A DNA stretch of 10,284 nucleotides from UBA11524 sp964383815. Lineage in GTDB: Bacteria; Bacillota; Clostridia; Christensenellales; Aristaeellaceae. Under the pieces are notes generated by a model. It saw only the letters and a list, made by a program, of their open reading frames with translations, was not told the DNA's origin and ran no database searches. Numbering within the stretch: the first letter of the stretch is position 1; each line of letters opens with the position of its first letter. Location of the stretch: assembly GCA_964383815.1 (NCBI GenBank), contig CAYLIC010000061.1, positions 1-10,284 of the forward strand. The letters run 5' to 3'. Shown here piece after piece: positions 1-5,092 of this stretch. The translations under genes and the position numbers were made by a program.

Positions 1-2
1 CA

Positions 3-20
3 GAGGGCCTGCGGGCCCTC
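3..20 (+). other. GC-rich hairpin at window start
   Basis: Seven-base arms (3-9 and 14-20) are perfectly complementary around a 4-base loop. No T-run follows, so it is not itself an intrinsic terminator. It precedes two terminator-like hairpins and may belong to the same leader or to the 3' end of a gene outside the window. Confidence 0.4.
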
Positions 21-24
21 CGAC

Positions 25-42
25 ACCTCCCGGAGGTTTTTT
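25..42 (+). terminator. Short intrinsic terminator-like hairpin, first of two
   Basis: Arms ACCTC (25-29) and GAGGT (33-37) close a 3-base loop and are followed by a run of T to position 42. The stem is only 5-6 bp, so it is weaker than the next hairpin. It may end an upstream transcript or take part in attenuation of the response-regulator gene that follows. Confidence 0.5.
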
Positions 43-52
43 GACAGTCTGG

Positions 53-80
53 GGGAGGAAGGCAGCTTCCTCCCTTTTTT
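53..80 (+). terminator. Strong intrinsic terminator just ahead of the LytTR gene
   Basis: GGGAGGAAG (53-61) and CTTCCTCCC (66-74) form a perfect 9-bp stem with a 4-base loop, followed directly by six T (75-80). The T-run ends only 17 bases before the ATG at 98, and the ribosome site (AAGGAAGTG, 82-90) begins one base after it. No convincing promoter fits between this hairpin and the gene. Expression of the gene therefore seems to depend on read-through of this element, which is what an attenuator would require. Confidence 0.8.
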
Positions 81-97
81 GAAGGAAGTGATTTTGC

Positions 98-847
98 ATG
101 GAGCCTGTCCGCGTGGTTATTGCAGACGATGATGCCGGTATGCGGCTGATTGAGCGGAAGATGATTGCCAGGGTGGAGGGCTTCTCCCTGGTGGGTGAGG
201 CCTGCAACGGCGCCCAGCTGCTGGACATGGTGGAGCAGCTGCGCCCCCAGGTGGTGTTTCTGGATGTGGAAATGCCGGAGAAAACCGGCGTGGAGTGCGC
301 AAGGGTTATCCAGGACATGGATCCCTCCATCGTGCTCATTTTCGCCACCGCCCACGACCAGTACATGGGCGATGCCTTTGAGGTGTACGCCTTCGATTAC
401 CTCATCAAGCCCTTCAGGGTGGAGCGGGTGCTCCAAACCCTGGAGCGGGCCAGGGACCGCCTGTCCCGGGTGGATGAAAGGCCCCTGCCCGTGCCAGCCG
501 CACCCAGGCCCAAGGCCAGCGGGCGGCTGATGCTCCACCACAGGGATGGCGTATCCTTCCTCAACATGAGCGACATTCTGCTGGTGCAGCGGGAGGAGCG
601 CTCCACCGTGCTCTACACCGCGGGCGGCGGCAGGTATGTTACCGGCGACTCCCTGGCGGAAACCGAGGCCAGGCTGGACCCTGCCGTGTTCTTCCGCTGC
701 CACAAAAGCTACATCATCAACCTGAACGCCATCAGCAACATTACACCCTACGGCCGCTGGACGTATATCATCCGCCTCAACGGTACCGACCACGATGCCC
801 TCATCACCCACGAAAAGTATGAGGAGCTGGAGCGGATGTTCCGGTAG
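98..847 (+). CDS. LytTR-family response regulator
   Basis: A 249-residue two-component response regulator of the AgrA/LytR type: an N-terminal receiver domain (about residues 4-118) joined by a proline-rich linker (129-141) to a C-terminal LytTR DNA-binding domain (about 143-247). The receiver has the acidic cluster D10-D12, phospho-acceptor D56 in FLDVEMP, T84 and the K104-P pair. The LytTR domain shows the usual FFRCHKSYIINL stretch (199-210). Such proteins bind direct-repeat promoter sites after phosphorylation by a sensor kinase. No kinase is seen here; it may lie upstream of the window. The ATG at 98 has a good ribosome site at 82-90. The gene sits directly behind a strong terminator and is followed by the separate infC promoter. 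Its target genes cannot be told from the sequence. Confidence 0.93.
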   Translation: MEPVRVVIADDDAGMRLIERKMIARVEGFSLVGEACNGAQLLDMVEQLRPQVVFLDVEMPEKTGVECARVIQDMDPSIVLIFATAHDQYMGDAFEVYAFDYLIKPFRVERVLQTLERARDRLSRVDERPLPVPAAPRPKASGRLMLHHRDGVSFLNMSDILLVQREERSTVLYTAGGGRYVTGDSLAETEARLDPAVFFRCHKSYIINLNAISNITPYGRWTYIIRLNGTDHDALITHEKYEELERMFR

Positions 848-878
848 GCGGCGCTGCAAAAAAACCTGCGCCGGGTGG

Positions 879-907
879 TTGACAAGGCGGGCACGGTGTG
901 GTAGAAT
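879..907 (+). promoter_or_regulatory. Sigma-A-type promoter of the infC operon
   Basis: TTGACA (879-884) is a perfect -35 box and TAGAAT (902-907) a 5-of-6 -10 box, separated by exactly 17 bases. Transcription would start near 914 and give infC a leader of about 160 nucleotides. The promoter lies just after the response-regulator stop codon. Confidence 0.88.
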
Positions 908-1003
908 ACCCGTGTTTGAAGTAGAAGCTTGCCCGTTTCTCACCTTGTGCGGCTCGCGCTGCCGGGTTCTATGGCATTCTTTCCTGATGGAAATTGTGTT
1001 CAT

Positions 1004-1035
1004 GCGCGACGGGTCGGCTGATCCGCCGCGTTTTT
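1004..1035 (+). terminator. Attenuator-like terminator in the infC leader
   Basis: CGCGACGG (1005-1012) pairs with CCGCCGCG (1023-1030) with one A-C mismatch. G1013-T1022 and T1014-A1021 extend the stem inward around a 6-base loop, and five T (1031-1035) follow. Its position, after a strong promoter and before the first gene, is that of a regulated terminator. The mismatch and short T-run make it weaker than the terminator at 2280. Confidence 0.55.
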
Positions 1036-1065
1036 CATTGCGGCGGAGGTCAAACGGAGAGATTT

Positions 1066-1072
1066 GGAGGTG
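1066..1072 (+). promoter_or_regulatory. infC ribosome binding site, bearing on the start codon
   Basis: GGAGGTG is the only good Shine-Dalgarno sequence before infC. It leaves just 3 bases between GGAGG and the ATG at 1074, but 9 bases to the in-frame ATC at 1080. infC is known to use rare AUU or AUC start codons in other bacteria, so the true start is uncertain by two codons. Confidence 0.6.
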
Positions 1073-1073
1073 T

Positions 1074-1658
1074 ATGGCTATCGCAATCGATCTGATGATC
1101 AACGAGGAGATTCGCGACCGGGAGGTTCGCGTGATCGACGAGAACGGTGAACAGCTCGGCGTGATGCTCACGCAGAAGGCCATTGAGCTGGCGGAGGAGC
1201 GGGGACTTGATCTGGCAAAGATTCAGCCCACGGCCAAGCCGCCTGTGTGCAAGCTGCTGGACTACGACAAGTACCGCTACGAGCAGTCCAAGCGGGAGCG
1301 CGAAAACCGTAAGAATCAGCGGGTCGTGTCCATCAAGGAGGTTCAGCTTTCCGCCACCATTGAGGAGAACGACGTTCTCACCAAGGCGAAAAACGCGCTG
1401 AAGTTCCTCCAGGACGGCGACAAGGTGAAGGTTTCCATCCGCTTCCGCGGCCGCCAGATTACCCACAGCGAAATCGGCCTGAAAATCATGCAGGATTTCG
1501 CCAAGCGGTGTGAGGAGGTCAGCACGGTGGAGCGCCGCCCGCTGATCGATGGCCGTCACATGATCATGATCCTGGCCCCCAAGGCTGCCAAGGCCTCCTT
1601 CGCGGAGAAAAAGGCCGCCCGGGAAAAGGCCGCTTCTCAGGAAACGGCGCAGGAATAA
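1074..1658 (+). CDS. infC: Translation initiation factor IF-3
   Basis: IF-3 binds the 30S subunit, keeps it apart from 50S and proofreads the start codon and initiator tRNA. With the ATG at 1074 the protein has 194 residues, normal for the family. The N-terminal domain (about 8-78) carries the signatures LMINEEIRDREVRVID and KPPVCKLLDYDKYRYE (55-70). A basic linker (71-83) leads to the C-terminal domain (about 84-170), and a Lys/Ala-rich tail ends the protein. It is the first gene of the classic infC-rpmI-rplT operon and has its own promoter at 879-907. The reading frame stays open upstream to 795, but that part overlaps the response regulator and the promoter and is not expected to be translated. 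An ATC start at 1080 is a real alternative. Confidence 0.96.
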   Translation: MAIAIDLMINEEIRDREVRVIDENGEQLGVMLTQKAIELAEERGLDLAKIQPTAKPPVCKLLDYDKYRYEQSKRERENRKNQRVVSIKEVQLSATIEENDVLTKAKNALKFLQDGDKVKVSIRFRGRQITHSEIGLKIMQDFAKRCEEVSTVERRPLIDGRHMIMILAPKAAKASFAEKKAAREKAASQETAQE

Positions 1659-1688
1659 CCCCAGTAATCAGCAAAGGAGGACCATTCC

Positions 1689-1889
1689 ATGCCTAAGCAA
1701 AAGAGCCACCGCGGCGCTGCCAAGCGCTTCTCCTTTACCAAGAGCGGTATCGTGAAGCATAAGCAGATGAACGCCAACCACCAGGTTCGTCTTAAGACCA
1801 CCAAGCGCACCCGTCACCTGCGGGCTGATGGCATTGTGGACAACGCCGCCGAGGCGCGCACCATCCACAAGCTGCTGCCCTACAAATAA
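1689..1889 (+). CDS. rpmI: 50S ribosomal protein L35
   Basis: A 66-residue, very basic ribosomal protein of the large subunit. It has the family signature near the N-terminus (MPKQKSHRGAAKRF) and the typical KTTKRTRHLR segment in the middle, and its length is standard. An AAAGGAGG ribosome site at 1674-1681 sits 7 bases before the ATG. It lies 30 bases after infC and 29 before rplT, in the conserved order of this operon, so it should be co-transcribed and share control by the infC leader. Confidence 0.97.
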   Translation: MPKQKSHRGAAKRFSFTKSGIVKHKQMNANHQVRLKTTKRTRHLRADGIVDNAAEARTIHKLLPYK

Positions 1890-1918
1890 GCCATTAGCTG
1901 GCAAGGAGGTTTCATTAC

Positions 1919-2266
1919 ATGGCACGCATTAAGAGAGCTGTGAACGCTCATAAGAAACGCCGCAAGGTTATGAAGCTGGCGAAGGGCTACTGGGGCGCTA
2001 AGTCCAAGCAGTACCGCGCCGCTACCGAACAGGTTGCCCGCTCCCTGCGCTACGCCTACACCGGGCGCAAGCTGCGCAAGCGCGATTTCCGCCGCCTGTG
2101 GATTACCCGTATCAACGCCGCCGCCCGCCTGAACGGCATGAGCTATTCCACCTTTATCAACGGCCTGAAGAAGCAGAACATCGAGGTCAACCGCAAGATG
2201 CTGGCCGACCTGGCTGTCAACGACGCCGCTGCCTTCGCCAAGCTGGTGGAGATTGCCAAGGCGTAA
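1919..2266 (+). CDS. rplT: 50S ribosomal protein L20
   Basis: A 115-residue L20 protein, which binds 23S rRNA early in large-subunit assembly. It opens with the family's extended basic arm (MARIKRAVNAHKKRRKVMKL, then AKGYWGAKS) and continues with the globular part (RDFRRLWITRINAAAR, about 75-90). An AAGGAGG site lies at 1903-1909. It is the last gene of the operon and is followed 13 bases later by a strong terminator. In Bacillus subtilis and Escherichia coli L20 represses its own operon by binding the mRNA, through different mechanisms. The structured leader at 914-1073 is the likely target here, by inference. Confidence 0.97.
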   Translation: MARIKRAVNAHKKRRKVMKLAKGYWGAKSKQYRAATEQVARSLRYAYTGRKLRKRDFRRLWITRINAAARLNGMSYSTFINGLKKQNIEVNRKMLADLAVNDAAAFAKLVEIAKA

Positions 2267-2279
2267 AAACCGCCCATTG

Positions 2280-2308
2280 CACCTGTGCATCATGCGCAGG
2301 TGTTTTTT
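2280..2308 (+). terminator. Intrinsic terminator of infC-rpmI-rplT
   Basis: CACCTG (2280-2285) pairs with CAGGTG (2297-2302). The stem continues inward by one G-U and two G-C pairs to a 5-base loop, and six T (2303-2308) follow. This is a classic rho-independent terminator 13 bases after the rplT stop codon. Confidence 0.9.
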
Positions 2309-2325
2309 GCAGGCAGATGCTGCCT

Positions 2326-2350
2326 TTTGCCCCCTTCCCACAGGGGCAAA
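2326..2350. repeat. Inverted repeat across the pfkA -35 region
   Basis: TTTGCCCC (2326-2333) and GGGGCAAA (2343-2350) are perfect 8-base arms separated by 9 bases. They flank and partly cover the -35 region of the proposed pfkA promoter, which is a plausible operator position. There is no T-run beside it on either strand, so it does not look like a terminator. No binding protein can be assigned. Confidence 0.5.
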
Positions 2351-2363
2351 GCTGTGGTATACT
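2335..2363 (+). promoter_or_regulatory. Probable promoter of pfkA, extended -10 type
   Basis: TATACT (2358-2363) is a good -10 box, and TG at 2355-2356 gives the extended -10 pattern TGnTATACT. The -35 region at 17-base spacing (TTCCCA, 2335-2340) is poor. Transcription would begin near 2370, leaving about 65 bases of leader before pfkA. It lies 27 bases beyond the preceding terminator. Confidence 0.65.
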
Positions 2364-2434
2364 GTTCCAGAGCGTGGAGGGCTTTCCCATCCGCGCCTGC
2401 AACGCAAGTGAGAGAAAAAAAGGAGCAATCATCT

Positions 2435-3493
2435 ATGAGAAAGATCGGCGTATTGACCTCCGGCGGCGACGCCCCTGGCATGAACGCGGCGATCATGTCC
2501 ATCGCCAAGACTGCCGCCCGCTACGGCATGCCCCTGGTGGGTGTGAAGCGCGGCTACAACGGCCTGCTGCGCAAGTCCACCAGCATTAAGGACGACCTGC
2601 AGGAGCTGTACCTGGACACCGTGCTGGACATTGCCGACCAGCCCGGCACCTACCTGCGCACCGCCCGCTGCAATGAGTTCCGCGACCCCGCCTGGCGTGA
2701 TGTTGCCGTGAAAACCCTGCGGGATATGGAGATTGACGGCCTGGTGATCATCGGCGGCGATGGCTCCTTCCAGGGTGCCATGCGCCTGTGCGAGCTGGGC
2801 ATTCCCTGCATTGGCATTCCCGGCACCATCGATAACGACCTGGCCTACACCGAAATGACCCTGGGCTACGAAACCGCTGTTCAGGTTTGCACCGATGCCA
2901 TTCGCTCCATCCGCGCCACCAGCCGCTCCCACGACAGGCCCCATGTGGTGGAGTGCATGGGCCGCCACTGCGGCGATATTGCGCTGAAGGCCGCCTGCGC
3001 CACCGGCAGCGAGATTGTCATCGTTCCTGAAGTGCCGTGGACCATCCAGGAGGTTGCCAACCGGCTGAACAAGCAGATTGCCAAGGGCAACACCCGCACC
3101 ACCATCGTGATTGCCGAGGGCTGCTGGGACTCCCTGGCTGAGCCCTTTGACATGTATGAATTCCTGACCAGCCATGGCAAGGAGTGCTTCAAGGGCGAGC
3201 CCTGGAGCGCCCATCGCCTGGCCAGCGTGCTGCAGCGCATGTGCAACATTGAAATCCGCTCCACCGTGGTGGGCTACACCCAGCGCGGCGAAAACCCCGT
3301 GGCAAAGGACAGCGCCTTCGCCTTCGAGGCCGGCAATGTGGCTGTGAAGCTCCTGCATGAGGGCGTGAGCAACCAGGTTATCGGCATGCGCCAGGGTCGG
3401 GTGTTCTACATGCCCATTGAGGAGGCCCTGCAGGCCAAGCGTCCCTTCCGTACCGACCTGTACGAGCTTGTAAACGACATTAACCAACACTGA
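2435..3493 (+). CDS. pfkA: ATP-dependent 6-phosphofructokinase
   Basis: Phosphorylates fructose 6-phosphate to the 1,6-bisphosphate, the committed step of glycolysis, in the cytoplasm. The 352-residue protein begins MRKIGVLTSGGDAPGMNAAI; the ATG at 2435 has AGGAG at 2421-2425. GGDGS (107-111) and PGTIDND (129-135) have Gly where pyrophosphate-dependent enzymes carry Asp and Lys, so ATP is the likely donor. The catalytic Asp is D133, and MGR (175-177), R168, E228, R275 and R284 fit the substrate site. It differs from the ~320-residue E. coli enzyme by an extra ~26 residues between E228 and R275. It also has Tyr (281) at the place of the phosphate-contacting His249, and Met21/Lys25 at two effector-site arginines. 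It heads an apparent operon with the Na+-pump genes downstream (18-base gap). Confidence 0.93.
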   Translation: MRKIGVLTSGGDAPGMNAAIMSIAKTAARYGMPLVGVKRGYNGLLRKSTSIKDDLQELYLDTVLDIADQPGTYLRTARCNEFRDPAWRDVAVKTLRDMEIDGLVIIGGDGSFQGAMRLCELGIPCIGIPGTIDNDLAYTEMTLGYETAVQVCTDAIRSIRATSRSHDRPHVVECMGRHCGDIALKAACATGSEIVIVPEVPWTIQEVANRLNKQIAKGNTRTTIVIAEGCWDSLAEPFDMYEFLTSHGKECFKGEPWSAHRLASVLQRMCNIEIRSTVVGYTQRGENPVAKDSAFAFEAGNVAVKLLHEGVSNQVIGMRQGRVFYMPIEEALQAKRPFRTDLYELVNDINQH

Positions 3494-3511
3494 TAACGGA
3501 GAGAAAAAGCC

Positions 3512-4723
3512 ATGCAAGACATCATCCTTGAGCTGTTTTCCGGCGTGGTGGACATGTTCTCCATCGCCGGCGTGAAATCGCTGATCATGTTCGCCATTGC
3601 AGGCGTGCTGATCTACCTGGCTATCAAAAAGGACTACGAGCCCACCTTGCTGCTGCCCATTGGCTTTGGCTGCATCCTGGCCAACCTGCCCGGCGCCATT
3701 GATGCCATAACCGGCGCCAAGGTGCCCGCCGTGCTGGGCGAGGGCGGCTTCCTCAGCGTGCTGTTCGATGCGGGCATCGCCAACGAGCTTTTCCCGGTGC
3801 TGATTTTCATTGCCGTGGGCGCCATGATCGACTTCTCTCCGCTGCTGAAGGATCCTTCCATGATTTTCTTCGGCGCGGCAGCCCAGTTTGGCATTTTTGC
3901 CACCTTCCTGCTGAGCCTGGTGCTCATCCCCCTGATTCCCGGCCTGGTAGCCGAGGGCGATTCCAACATGGTGCTGAAGCTGGCCTCCGCCATTGGCATC
4001 ATTGGCGCGGCTGACGGTCCCACCACCCTGTATGTGGCCAATCACTTCCAGCTGAAGGACTACATGGGCCCCATTTCCGTGGCGGCCTATAGCTACATGG
4101 CGCTGGTGCCCGTCATTCAGCCGCCGGTCATTAAGGCGCTGACCACCAAGAAGGAACGCATGATCCGCATGGACTACACCGAGGAGCGCTGCTCCAAGAC
4201 CACGCTGATTCTGTTCCCCATCATTGTTACGGTGGTTGCAGGCATCATTGTGCCCATGTCCGCGCCCCTGGTTGGCTCCCTGATGTTTGGCAACCTGATC
4301 CGTGAGTGTGGCGTGCTGGACCGCCTGTCCAAGACTGCCCAGAACGAGCTGGCGAACCTGGTGACCATTGTGCTGGGCATCACCGTGGGCGGCACCATGG
4401 TGGCGGACAAGTTCCTGCACCCCACCACCGCGCTGATTCTGGTGCTGGGCCTGTTCGCCTTCGTGTTCGACACGGCTGGCGGCGTGCTGTTTGCCAAGTT
4501 CCTGAACCTGTTCCGCAAGAAGAAGGTCAACCCCATGATCGGCGCTGCGGGCATTTCGGCCTTCCCCATGTCCTCCCGCGTGGTTGCCAAGATGGCCCTG
4601 AAGGAGGACCCCAGCAATTTCATTCTCATGCAGGCCACCTCTGCCAACGTGTCTGGCCAGCTGGGTTCCATCGTAGCCGGCGGTATGGTCATCACCCTGG
4701 TGTCCATGCTGCTGGGCGGCTGA
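3512..4723 (+). CDS. oadB: Sodium ion-translocating decarboxylase, beta subunit
   Basis: Multi-pass membrane protein of the OadB/GcdB/MmdB family (403 residues). In complete complexes it decarboxylates carboxybiotin and uses the energy to export Na+. The family's key residues are all present: D168 in the IGAADGPT loop (164-171), and N340, G344, S349 and R356 in the NPMIGAAGISAFPMSSR segment. Their spacings (4, 5 and 7) equal those of N373, G377, S382 and R389 in Klebsiella OadB. GNLIRECGVLDRL (260-272) is another conserved stretch. Many hydrophobic segments cover the protein. The carboxyltransferase and biotin-carrier subunits are not in this window, so the substrate (oxaloacetate, glutaconyl-CoA, methylmalonyl-CoA or malonate) cannot be named; the symbol denotes the family only. 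It lies 18 bases after pfkA and is followed at once by a small membrane protein gene. Confidence 0.93.
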   Translation: MQDIILELFSGVVDMFSIAGVKSLIMFAIAGVLIYLAIKKDYEPTLLLPIGFGCILANLPGAIDAITGAKVPAVLGEGGFLSVLFDAGIANELFPVLIFIAVGAMIDFSPLLKDPSMIFFGAAAQFGIFATFLLSLVLIPLIPGLVAEGDSNMVLKLASAIGIIGAADGPTTLYVANHFQLKDYMGPISVAAYSYMALVPVIQPPVIKALTTKKERMIRMDYTEERCSKTTLILFPIIVTVVAGIIVPMSAPLVGSLMFGNLIRECGVLDRLSKTAQNELANLVTIVLGITVGGTMVADKFLHPTTALILVLGLFAFVFDTAGGVLFAKFLNLFRKKKVNPMIGAAGISAFPMSSRVVAKMALKEDPSNFILMQATSANVSGQLGSIVAGGMVITLVSMLLGG

Positions 4724-4725
4724 TG

Positions 4726-4732
4726 AAAGGAG
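4726..4732 (+). promoter_or_regulatory. Ribosome binding site of the small ADGPT/OadG-like gene
   Basis: AAAGGAG lies 2 bases after the beta-subunit stop codon and 8 bases before the ATG at 4741. An in-frame ATG at 4723 overlaps the stop codon but has no ribosome site of its own, so the later start is preferred. Confidence 0.75.
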
Positions 4733-4740
4733 TGACTGAC

Positions 4741-4974
4741 ATGAAAAAGCTGATCGCCTTCATCCTGCCCCTGTTCACCGCCGCCAGCGCCCTGGCGGAA
4801 GGTTCCGTCGGCATCATCGGCGGTGCCGATGGCCCCACAGCGGTTTTTGTGGCTGCCGAACCCTCCCTGCTGGGCAAGGGTCTGCTGGTCACTGCCGGCG
4901 GCCTGTGCGGTGTGTTCCTGGTGCTGATTCTCTTCTACTTCACCATCAAGCTCATGCAGAAGTTCGTTAAGTAA
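4741..4974 (+). CDS. Small OadG-like membrane protein with an ADGPT motif
   Basis: A 77-residue protein with three recognisable parts. Residues 1-19 look like a signal peptide (MKK, hydrophobic core, A-L-A before E20). Residues 21-39 contain GIIGGADGPT, which repeats the ion-site motif GIIGAADGPT of the beta subunit encoded just upstream. Residues 47-68 form one hydrophobic helix followed by a short basic tail (KLMQKFVK), resembling OadG, the small gamma subunit of Na+-pumping decarboxylases. If the signal peptide is cleaved, the motif would lie outside the cell next to the membrane, with the C-terminus inside. It starts 17 bases after the beta subunit and should be co-translated with it. A role in assembling or gating that subunit is inference. 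The gene is easily missed because its frame is open far upstream inside the beta-subunit gene. Confidence 0.82.
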   Translation: MKKLIAFILPLFTAASALAEGSVGIIGGADGPTAVFVAAEPSLLGKGLLVTAGGLCGVFLVLILFYFTIKLMQKFVK

Positions 4975-5092
4975 CCACTGGGCGCCACAAGCCCCATGGG
5001 CGGCAAATTTTCTGCAGGTTTCCCCAAATGCGCCTGACGGAATTTTCTGCATGCGCAAAACTGATTTCATCATCCCAGCGTGAGGTGTTGTC
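4975..5092. other. Intergenic region with an 11-base direct repeat
   Basis: This 118-base gap separates the pfkA/sodium-pump genes from the alcohol dehydrogenase set. AATTTTCTGCA occurs at 5006-5016 and again at 5041-5051, 35 bases start to start. The second copy runs into palindromic GCATGC (5049-5054). I see no hairpin with a T-run and no convincing -35/-10 pair. The repeat may mark a regulator site, but that is a guess. Confidence 0.5.

Larger units (their letters stand above)
914..1073 (+). promoter_or_regulatory. Structured 5' leader of infC-rpmI-rplT
   Basis: This non-coding stretch runs from the predicted transcript start to infC. It holds a small hairpin (980-984 with 989-993), an attenuator-like terminator (1004-1035), and an overlapping downstream hairpin (1022-1029 with 1040-1047, 8 bp, loop containing five T). 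TCGCGC at 954-959 is complementary to GCGCGA at 1004-1009, so an upstream element could break the terminator stem. In Bacillus subtilis this operon is controlled by ribosomal protein L20 through leader attenuation. The placement here fits that model, but I did not identify an L20-binding mimic of 23S rRNA. Confidence 0.55.

Noticed and set aside
41..69. TTGACA at 41-46 as a promoter for the LytTR gene
   Set aside because: At 17-base spacing the -10 position reads AGCTTC, with little match to TATAAT, and the site lies inside the terminator hairpins.
849..873. Hairpin CGGCGC/GCGCCG after the response-regulator stop codon
   Set aside because: Six-base stem with a 13-base loop; the homopolymer run is A in the loop and no T-run follows, so it is not a + strand terminator, and the - strand version has its T-run inside the loop.
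795..1073. Upstream in-frame extension of infC (287-residue version)
   Set aside because: It would overlap the response regulator, cross the promoter at 879-907 and the leader hairpins, and has no ribosome site; IF-3 homology begins only near 1074.
2429..4420. Long open frame of 663 codons on the - strand across pfkA and the beta-subunit gene
   Set aside because: It mirrors two certain genes on the + strand, its product is low-complexity (His, Gln, Gly and Ala rich) with no known motif, and long antisense frames are expected in GC-rich codon-biased genes.
4979..5000. Possible terminator after the small OadG-like gene
   Set aside because: Only short imperfect pairings (TGGGC with GCCCCA) are present and there is no following T-run.
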